A stretch of 19,228 nucleotides of DNA from Glomus cerebriforme (Eukaryota > Glomeromycota > Glomeromycetes > Glomerales > Glomeraceae), in contig QKYT01000051.1 of assembly GCA_003550305.1 (NCBI GenBank), positions 1 to 19,228 on the forward strand, read 5' to 3'. Under the pieces are notes generated by a model. That model searched no databases. It saw only the letters and a program-made list of their open reading frames with translations, and was not told the origin of the DNA. This document shows positions 9,753 through 17,775 of the stretch, in pieces. A program made the translations under genes and the position numbers. Each line of letters begins with the position of its first letter. The stretch's first letter is position 1.

Positions 9753-11504
9753 ATGATAAGAAGAAATATTATTAATAATCAGAAAAATGATATCATTTTT
9801 AAATCATCGGATTATGATTTAGATAAAGATGAGAGAAAAATAAGATATAAGGATTATAACAATATTTTATGTGAAAAATGTAATCAAAAAATCAATCGTG
9901 ATTGGCATTGTAAAAAATGTTATATTAATGAAACTGAAGAAGAAAAATATCGTATGCTTCATGGAAGATGTAAAGGATGTTCTCAAATAATGAAAATTCG
10001 TCATTGGTGTTCATCTTGCAATTCAAACCGATTTCAACAAGATTTTGGTAATTGGACTAGTGGAAATAAAGAAATTGATAAATTAATACGAGATAATCAA
10101 ACTTCAGCTTGTAGCAATCATGTTTTAGAATGGATTCCATATGATAAATTTACGAATATTAATTATTTAGATTCTGGGGGTTTTGCTAAAGTATGTTCAG
10201 CCACTTGGAGAGACGGACGAATCGAAAAGTGGGATCAAGAATCTAATAAATGGAAAAGATCTGGATCGTTTAAAGTTGCTTTAAAAATATTAAATAATTC
10301 AACGGATATAAGTGAAGATTTTCTAAATGAGGTATGTTAAATGCATATAATAATATCGCATTAGGGTTTATATGATTTATATTAATTTTTTTTTTTTCCT
10401 TTTATAATATATATATATATATATAATTTATAGTTAAGATTTTTGAACAAATTTCCTACTTCTTATTATATGTATATAATTGAATGTTATGGAATTACGC
10501 AAGATCTTCATTCTAATAATTATGCATTAGTACTTAAATTGAAAGATTGCAGTTTACGCTCTTTTCTTGATAAAAATTATAATTCATTGACATTAAAAGA
10601 CAAATTATATATTATAGAACGTATTTGTTTGGGACTTGACTGTATTCATAATCATAATATAATTCATAGAGATCTTCATCTGGGAAATATTTTATATTCT
10701 ATTAATGATAAAAAAAGGATTGAGATATCTATTAGTGATTTTGGATTTTGCAAACCAGCATATGAAAATTCTTCAGTTCCAGGAAAGAAAATTTATGGAG
10801 TAATGCCATATATGGCACCTGAAATATGGAATGGTAAAGAATATACAAAGGAATCTGATATTTATTCTTTTGGTATTATTATCAATGAAATACTTTCTGG
10901 AAGTAGACCATATCAAAATGTACCACATAATATTAATCTTGCACTTAATATTTGTTATGGAGATCGCCCAAATATCAGAAATGGAACACCAGAACCTTTG
11001 AAGAAATTAATTCAGAAATGTTGGGATGCTGATATAAAAAATCGACCAAATACTAATCAAATTTATAATATGTTACGAGATTTTATGTATAAAAAAAAAG
11101 ACCAAGGTTCTTATAATTTTAAGGAGCATACAGAATTATACGAAAAACTTCAAGGATCATCACATAATATGAATGATGGAACGGATGGAGAGGTAATAAT
11201 GAAAGATCCACCATCAAAACCACAAATATTTTTTTCTCAAGCAAAATATAAAAGTAAATTCCTTAATTTACCAAATTTACCGGCACCTGTGAATTCAAAG
11301 TCATTTATGATTTTAAAATCAGGTAAATTTATTTATTTTTCTTATTTCAAGTATTTTGCTAAAAATTATTAAAATTATCTCTTTAAATTTATAATAGATG
11401 CAAAATATTTAAGTGTTCCCAAAGAACATTCAGGTTGTTCGGATTGTAAAATTATATTTGAAGATTTGAAAGATTTGGATTTGAAGATAATTATGCATAA
11501 ATAA
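9753..11504 (+). CDS. Double zinc-ribbon protein kinase (TKL-like), three exons, 524 residues (kinase 2)
   Basis: Exons 9753-10331, 10434-11322 and 11398-11504. It is a tandem paralogue of kinase 1 with the same intron positions and phases. Two CX2C-X9-CX2C ribbons (C40/C43/C53/C56 and C73/C76/C86/C89) precede the FGNWTSGNKEID linker. The kinase domain starts at about 132: glycine loop LDSGGFAKV, VALK (K178), HRDLHLGN (D273, N278), DFG (D295) and APE (321-323), all catalytic residues present. The P-loop is more degenerate than in kinase 1 and the usual VY after it is VC. The tail is Pro/Lys-rich (DPPSKPQIFFSQ, LPNLPAPVN), and the last exon carries CSDC and an acidic Asp/Leu/Lys end. The first 20 residues differ from kinase 1. 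Start chosen at the first ATG (A at -3); no upstream frame extends it. Substrate unknown. Confidence 0.9.
10332..10433 (+). other. Kinase 2 intron 1 (phase 0)
   Basis: 102 bases, GTATGT..TTATAG, with an (AT)n run before the acceptor. The exon border matches kinase 1 exactly, but the intron sequence is unrelated apart from A/T bias. Confidence 0.92.
11323..11397 (+). other. Kinase 2 intron 2 (phase 1)
   Basis: 75 bases, GTAAAT..TAATAG. Splicing gives ..MILKS-D-AKYLSVPKEHSGCSDC... Both kinases read ATTTATAATAG at this acceptor, which suggests the border is inherited. Confidence 0.85.
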
Positions 11505-11576
11505 AATATTTTAGAGTTCATTTACGTAGAAAATTTCTATTTTATGTTTTTTTATATACTATATTTCTTGAATAAA
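11500..11576 (+). terminator. Candidate poly(A) signals of kinase 2
   Basis: AATAAA overlaps the stop codon (11500-11505) and a second AATAAA lies at 11571-11576, about 66 bases past the stop and followed by a T-rich stretch; the second is the better candidate. Motif only, no transcript evidence. Confidence 0.4.
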
Positions 11577-12009
11577 TTCTTTTTGGTTAAGGTAGTATTA
11601 AGGTGCTAATTTAGCGTATCTTATTATTATTATGTCAAATATTATGCTCCTATCGATTTAAGTTTTCGACTAAAATTACGTTGAACTTGATCTGGCCGAT
11701 TAAAGTTCGAACAGTTGCTAAATTTCGTATATGGTGTATATAAGCGCGTTTGTTTCTAAAATAATAACTGTTTATATTTAAAAAAGTAAACCTTATTTTT
11801 AATAAATTTTAATTTTTTTGTTGTAAATGTACAAGGGATGTTAAATTTGAGCTTTAGTTCAGCTTAAAACAAGCTTTTGAGTTTAAACTGAGTTTGATGT
11901 ATATAAGTTAGACATTAAATCTTAATCTGGAAGAAACGAGATGTTTGATCAAACGAATGCTGAACTACCCTTTGACTTGGGAACACATATGCATTTAGAA
12001 AAATGGCTA
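11505..12009. other. Intergenic, kinase 2 3' flank
   Basis: No coding signal. A patch at about 11848-11900 contains nested symmetric words (AGCTTTAGTTCAGCT, then AGTTTAAACT at 11880-11889) and could be part of a dispersed repeat. A short frame starting at 12003 is not convincing. Confidence 0.45.
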
Positions 12010-12830
12010 ATTTAAATGTAAATACATTGTATAATATAAATTATGTTTATGCTTCCTCTAATACACGCACATTCACTATTCAAATGATACATCAAATCCA
12101 ATACTCGCTTCTTCTTATTAATCCTGCCTTTTGCTTTCAAAATCAGCGGGAAAGAAGTTCTGTTGAGCTTGACTCTAGTTTGACATCGTAAAAAGACGCA
12201 GAGGGTGTTTTCAAAAAAAATCATTATTAAACTTTTGTCATCATAATATCACGTATCTATCTGTTTGTCTCAATTTTTTCCTTCTTTTTATCAATACTTA
12301 TTCTAAATCTTTTTCTACTATGATTTTATTCTTTTCATTCATTTTACACTTACTCTTCGGTCACTTCCTCCATATTATCTACAGTATTGGATCTTTTAAT
12401 ATATTATTATCTTTACATATCTTATTTGATCTAGTTAAAAATTCAACATGTTAACCTTCCATTTATTTATGTATTTTACTTCTAATTAACATTTATTCTT
12501 TAAATATTTCATTTAATTTCTTATATTTTGCCCATTTCTCATCATTATCTTCAACTAATTCTTCCTTCTATTACTCTGTCTATATTTAAACAATGATTTG
12601 TTTTTTCTTTTAGTACTGTTCTATTATTCTTCTTTTTAATGAATTCTTTTATTTTTAATTAAATCATTCTATATTATTTGCTTCTCTTTTTTAATGGCAT
12701 ATGATTTTAAATGGCACATGATTTTATCTGCTATTCTAATTACAATCTTCTAATATTTCATTTATAAACAAATTATTGGGTAACAAGCATTTCGTTATAT
12801 TCAACTTACTGTTCTTATCACTATCACAGT
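12010..12830 (-). pseudogene. Probable decayed gene on the minus strand
   Basis: The plus strand here is strikingly pyrimidine-rich, so the minus strand is A/G-rich like the coding strands of the real genes. Minus-strand frames give short protein-like runs separated by stops and frame changes. In 5'->3' order they are CDSDKNSKLNITKCLLPNN plus FINEILEDCN (about 12720-12830), KEELVEDNDEKWAKYKKLN (12493-12567), TVDNMEEVTEE (about 12350-12390), DVKLESSSTELLSR (about 12145-12190), then DFESKRQD and EEASIGFDVSFE. No run exceeds about 70 codons. Best explained as an old gene body with many hits; no family is recognised. Confidence 0.4.
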
Positions 12831-13074
12831 CCCGAACTATTTATTAAAATTGTAAATAACTTGCACGCTACTATTTTACCAAAATTTTTTTTGCTGATTG
12901 AATTCTGATTGCTATTTTTGGTCGATTAAGATCTATAATACAAAGTAACTTTGTCTTTCGTGCGATTAAACTGATCCCAAAGTCATGTGAGAAATGGTTG
13001 GAATTTGTATAGAAACCGTGATTATTCCTTAGTAGGGCAATGTCAGCTCATTTCTAATATTCTATACTATGGTT

Positions 13075-13146
13075 GGTTTGATTTTTAATTTTTAGGAATG
13101 ATTGGATGGTTTAATTTTTTAGGAACGATTGGATGGTTTGATTTTT
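13075..13146. repeat. Short tandem repeat, about 27-33 base unit
   Basis: Two and a half imperfect copies of a unit reading GGTTTGATTTTT..TTTAGGAA and ending CGATTGGAT or TGATTGGAT: 13075-13107, 13108-13134 and a partial copy from 13135. The first copy is 6 bases longer within its T/A tract. Confidence 0.75.
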
Positions 13147-13828
13147 CTTTTTTTTTTTGTAACTTATTTTTGGATAGAATATGTATGTATATTTGGGGGA
13201 TCTTATATCAGTTTGAACAATTAGGAAAAAATATTATTAAACGTAACTTTGAAAATATATATGGAATGATCTCGTAAATGTTGCATCATTACATCATTGC
13301 AATTTTTTTTTTTTTTTGCGCATACTAAGTGGATCGATTGATTACCTGTCATTGTAAGAAAGGGGGTTCCGCAAATTTCATGATTCTAAACGTGTATATT
13401 TTGATATATAATAATATATGCGGCGATCGGTTTGTTTACATATTACATATTCTTAGACTTATATATAACCTGATAAGCTCGTTTGACAAAATTTTAACAG
13501 TAATGATCCAATTTTTGGCGGGGTGATATTTTTGATTACACGACAATCCGATCATCAGAAATCTCATGTTCATTTCTGAACAAATAGTAACGTTCCACAC
13601 TTTTTTCCATTTAACACAAAAAAATACATCTTACTGATGGTATAATTCAAATTTTGGTAAAAATTCCAAATTTACGAAAATAATATAGTTGTAATCGAGA
13701 TCATTTATATAAATTATAGTTATTAAACGGGGTACGATCTTTGACCGATACTTTTATCTCCCATCTAATAATTAATTATAAATCTATAGAACACATATTA
13801 AATAAATGATGATAAATGATATATACAA

Positions 13829-13843
13829 TTTATTTTTATACAA
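13829..13843 (-). terminator. Candidate poly(A) element of F-box gene A
   Basis: On the minus strand this reads TTGTATAAAAATAAA, containing AATAAA, 73 bases past the stop. The identical 15 bases occur 71 bases past the stop of F-box gene B, so this is probably an inherited 3'-end signal. Confidence 0.5.
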
Positions 13844-13915
13844 TGAAATTAATTATAACTAAATACATATATGAGATAAAAAAAAAAAAACCAAAAATTC
13901 ATTAACCTATAAAAC

Positions 13916-14695
13916 CTAAACTTGAGTTGAAGTATATTTATGAAATTTAAATCTGTTTAATAATCTTTGAATCCTTTCATTACTACTATACTTAATTAAT
14001 TCAAATTGAGATTTATATTTTTTATGTTCTCTAATCATATTATCAACATATAATTGTTTTTCATGTATCCAATTTAATTGTTGAATTTCATCTTCAATTT
14101 CATAATATTCAGATAATGTTTTTATTATATCTGATACTAAATATAATTTTTGTTTTGATTTTGGAGGTGTTATGACTTGTTGTAAACAAGCTAATAATTC
14201 TTCTGATACTTTCCATTCATTCATAAGTGAACTTCGACTTTTTGATGAAATTTTTAATAAAAAAAGAAAAAAGAAAGAAAGAAAGAAAGAAATGAATTAT
14301 AATGAATTAGATTTTTTTTTAAAAAAAACAAACAAATAAAATTATTCAGCTTACCTAATACATCTTTTTAATAAACATTCATCACAACAAAATATACGAA
14401 ATTCCCAATGCATAGTTAACTTGTCCCTACAACATTCACCACAAAATTGACAGGAATCTACTACAGCTAAAAAAAAATTATATTGTTGTTCAGACATTTT
14501 TTCAGGAGGTCCAAAAGTTGGATATAATATATGACGAACTCTTGAAATACGCCAAATATCTTGAGTTGTAGTTGATGTTTTTGACCATAATAATGTACGA
14601 TAACGTTTACATACTAATGAAAGTGAATAAAGATCTTTTGGATGAAGATAACCAAAAATTTCTATTAAAATTTCAAAAGGTAATGTTGACGCCAT
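13916..14695 (-). CDS. F-box protein with CxxC..CxxC cluster, two exons, 220 residues (F-box A)
   Basis: Exon 1 is 14695-14355 and exon 2 is 14237-13916, joined across a phase-2 intron. Residues 3-42 are an F-box (LPFEILIEIFGYLHPKDLYS, then SLVCKRYRTLLWS), the motif that binds Skp1 in SCF ubiquitin ligases. A CxxC pair (C82/C85, CQFCG) and a second (C104/C107, CDEC) about 20 residues later probably bind zinc. Exon 2 is helical and charged, with a WIHEKQLYVDNMIREHKKY segment matching WIEMKKRHQLMINDKLVQY of gene B. The start at 14695 puts the F-box at the N-terminus, with A at -3. An in-frame ATG at 14776 would add a low-complexity hydrophobic leader and is less likely. A second acceptor 6 bases downstream would remove two residues. 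Substrate unknown. Confidence 0.85.
14238..14354 (-). other. F-box A intron (phase 2), with a (TTTC)n tract
   Basis: 117 bases on the minus strand, GTAAGC..AAAAG. A run of TTTC units (plus strand GAAA, about 14271-14291) acts as a polypyrimidine tract. A closely spaced alternative AG at 14233-14232 also keeps frame. Confidence 0.82.
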
Positions 14696-15474
14696 TATTA
14701 TATTATATATATATTTTTTTAAAGTTATTTTTTTTTTGATAGATTGTTCCCAAAATATAAGCCACAAAACAAACAAATTGATGTTTATAATTCACTAAAA
14801 AACTTTTGGAAAAAAAAAAAGTTTTTTTTATATAAAAAAAAAATTAAAAGGAAAATGAAATATTTTTTAGAGCAATGAAAAAAATGTTATCAAACTAAAT
14901 ATATAATCACCCGTCTCTTAACCGGTTCATCAGACAATTCTCGTTTCAAGTTCCACAAAAATCGCCATCATATCACGTGTTGTAAATAATGACAATTTTT
15001 ATGGTAAATCTTTAGGAACATATTTAGAATTAGATATTCATGATTATCTCTGAGAGATTAAATAGAACAATAGAACAATATGATTATACTTTATAAACGA
15101 TCGAAATATGATACACTTTAAAAAATCCATTGATAAAATGATAAGACCGGTAAATTTCGGTACATTTTTTTGATCCGCGTAACATCTGATCCTTAATCAG
15201 CATCCAGAAAATTTTTTTACGCCCAGTCACGTGAATTTAGTCAATGCGTGATTTTAAAAAAATGAGATCAAAATTGAATGTCGAATAAAATACCTTTAAA
15301 TAAAAAAATTCCTATAAACGTTAAAATGATAAAATGATTTTCTTTATTATATATATATAATAATGCAATATTACTAAAAAATTAAATGATTTATTTTTAT
15401 ACAAATTTTTTTTTCTAGAAAATATTTATATTGAATTCAAATCAAAAATATCAAATAATAAAAAAAAAAAAACC
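14696..15474. other. Intergenic region between the two F-box genes
   Basis: About 780 bases serving as the 5' flank of F-box A and 3' flank of F-box B. It has two CACGTG sites (14974-14979 and 15228-15233) about 280-540 bases upstream of the F-box A start, and a small inverted repeat CTGAT-CCTTA-ATCAG (15186-15200). No open frame of interest. Confidence 0.6.
15390..15404 (-). terminator. Candidate poly(A) element of F-box gene B
   Basis: Minus-strand TTGTATAAAAATAAA, 71 bases past the stop, identical to the element behind F-box A. Confidence 0.5.
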
Positions 15475-16299
15475 TTAACAATTAACATCAAAGCCGAATC
15501 TTGAACGATATTCTTCTCTCCAAATTCTTTGAATTTTACTTTCTTCTCTAAGAGTATATTGAACCAGTTTATCATTGATCATTAATTGATGTCGTTTTTT
15601 CATTTCAATCCATTTTATTCTTTCCTCAAAATTAACAATTCCTTCATATTCTTTTTGAGTTTCTAAAGCTTCACTTTTTAAACAATATCTATCCAATTTA
15701 CTATCAAAATTTGAACCATTATTATTACGATAAAGAACAATATGAGGTAAAACATCAAATACGGTATATGAAACACCTTTTTGTTTTGCCGATTCATTAC
15801 TAAATAAAAAGAGATTTTTTATGTTAATAATAATAATAAATCTTGAAGAAAATTCATGTTAAAAATTACAATACCTTAAAATACGAGAATCAATACAATT
15901 CACACAACTATACATTTTAAAAGGCCAATAAATCTTTGAAGCACCTCTTCGTTTATTTCCACAAAATTGACAAGCATCAACCAAATGAATCAACCAAATA
16001 TATTGTTGTTCAGACATAATTCCTTCAGGAGGAGGAGGGATTCCTTTATATTCACCAACGATTGACAATTTGATTCTTGCATTATGCCAAATTTGTTGTG
16101 TCATACTAGAAGTAAATGACCATAAAAAACTTCGTAAATGTTTACATACTAAAGTTAAAGAAAAAAGATCTTTAGGACATAAATAATCACAAATTAATTC
16201 AAGAATTTCTGGTGGAATTTGAGTTAAAGAATTATTTGATTCATCATTATGATTTGAAAATATTTCATTTGATATATCTCGAAGGTTATCCTCCTTCAT
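15475..16299 (-). CDS. F-box protein with CxxC..CxxC cluster, two exons, 249 residues (F-box B)
   Basis: Exon 1 is 16299-15875 and exon 2 is 15799-15475; the phase-2 intron is at the same place as in F-box A. A 26-residue polar leader precedes the F-box (about 27-66: IPPEILELICDYLCPKDLFS, LTLVCKHLRSFLW). Shared with gene A are MSEQQY (95-100), CQFCG (C110/C113) and a second pair C132/C135 (CVNC), giving a probable zinc site. It has a Pro-rich patch IPPPPEG (87-93) lacking in A. Exon 2 encodes a basic, helical region with WIEMKKRHQLMINDKLVQY and a REEYRSRFGFDVNC end. The start is the first ATG, A at -3. Known role of such proteins: SCF adaptor joining Skp1 to a substrate; the substrate is unknown here. 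The exon 2 halves of A and B differ far more than the F-box halves. Confidence 0.88.
15800..15874 (-). other. F-box B intron (phase 2)
   Basis: 75 bases on the minus strand, GTATTG..TTTAG, with an (ATT)n stretch inside. Splicing reads ..SRIL-S-NESAKQKG.. and opens a 325-base second exon with no stop. Confidence 0.88.
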
Positions 16300-17775
16300 A
16301 TTTTGTTATAAATTAGTGTAAATTTTTTATTTATTTTTTTTTTTTTAAAAAAAAAACTTCCAAATTATTCAAATATATAACTGAAAGTGAGCTTTTTTTA
16401 TACACAAAAGCCAACGGGTATAAAGGTGTAAACACGAGGTAAACATTACAGATTAAATCCAAAAATTGAGAAATATATGTCATTGTGTTAATTGTGTTAA
16501 TTGTATTACGTTGTAATTGAAGATCTGCATATTATTGTGAATGGAAGAAATGGTAATTGATGAATTGCGTATTACGTTACTCTTTCAAACCTTTTTTAAC
16601 ACTTTTCATGTTTTCATTATGTCTTATATGGAATACTAAATGAAAAGAAAAAAAAATTAATAGCAATAATACATTTTTTCAATGAATATAATGAATATTA
16701 AATATAATGTATATTTTTGTAAAAATTACCATCTGATTCATTATGGGTTGGATGGTTTTTTTTCGTTCTGGCCGCATTCTTCAGTAGTAAAAAAGAAAAA
16801 AAAAAATCAATAAACCGTTCATTCGTGTTACGAAATATTATTTGACACGTTACAATTACTTGTAAAGGCACCTTATCTTATATTTATTACAAATCAACAT
16901 AACCTTAACCTGTTTTTCAAAAAAAAAAACTGGATAAAATATTAAATCCAAATTACCAAAAACAGGTTCTAAAAATAATTTTAAATTGGAATAGTATGAA
17001 AATATTTATAGTATCAAATAGGAATAGGAAGACCAATATGTACAAATGGTAACAATTAACAAATTCTATTGATTATGTAAAAGTTCCAATTTAATGATGC
17101 TTTTGGAAACTATTAAAATAAATAAGAGTTAGATCAAACTATTTTAACCTATTTAAAGTAAATAATGGTTAAATTATTTAGGTTAATTAATTGATCATAA
17201 AACATCTTATTAATATTATTTATTATATATAATATATCGGTATATTCTTTATTCTTTTGTTCCTTAATATAATGACATTCACTTTTGATTTATTGTTGTC
17301 TTTATAAAGAAAAATTAAAAAGAAAATTTGATTCAAAGCATTGGCTCGTCCCACGTAAAGCAAACCTTTGTTTATCGTCACACACATCCACATGAACATC
17401 CTAATCGTCTTTTTACGCAGTAACAATAGGAGTTTCAAACTGGTCATGTGAATTTCGGAACTTGTGGCTTACAAAAAAAAAATTTTTTTTTTTTTTTTCC
17501 CTCCGTCTATTTAAAGTTTTTTTTTTTTGACGGGATTACATAAGAACATTATTTGAAATTTATTAAAATAACGAATAATAAAATTTTTTTTTTATTTTTT
17601 TTTTTCATTTGATCAATATAAATTAAAACATTTGAAAAAAAAGGGTTATTAAAAATATTTCTTATCGGAATTTTTAATAGTTTATCAAATATTGTTTTTT
17701 TTCCCACAACTTTCGTGTATCCGTGAATAACTTAAACAGTTAAAGTATTTTCATCCCTCAAATTTTCTTTTAAAC
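16300..17775. other. Divergent intergenic region between F-box B and the RRM gene
   Basis: About 1.5 kb carrying both promoters. Contains A/T homopolymer blocks next to each gene (about 16321-16355 and 17470-17500, 17580-17605), a short GTGTTAATT direct repeat (about 16486-16505), and a minus-strand frame at 17223-17447 with no recognisable domain. No defined promoter element could be placed. Confidence 0.55.

Larger units (their letters stand above)
12831..13915. other. Intergenic region upstream of the F-box 3' end
   Basis: No supported gene. Contains a short tandem repeat at 13075-13146 (listed separately), T homopolymers at about 13146-13158 and 13302-13317, and a somewhat G+C-richer patch at 13320-13530 whose 65-codon plus-strand frame has no recognisable features. 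Confidence 0.5.

Noticed and set aside
12003..12191. Plus-strand 62-codon open frame
   Set aside because: The composition bias here favours the minus strand; the peptide has no domain and a weak start context.
13329..13526. Plus-strand 65-codon open frame
   Set aside because: Hydrophobic Ile/Tyr/Leu-rich product typical of translated A/T-rich DNA; no start or splice support.
14696..14776. Upstream in-frame ATG extending F-box A by 27 residues
   Set aside because: The added piece is low-complexity and runs over T/A tracts of the 5' flank; the ATG at 14695 has better context and directly starts the F-box.
17223..17447. Minus-strand 74-codon open frame in the divergent promoter region
   Set aside because: No domain, runs into A/T repeats, and codon make-up differs from real genes nearby.
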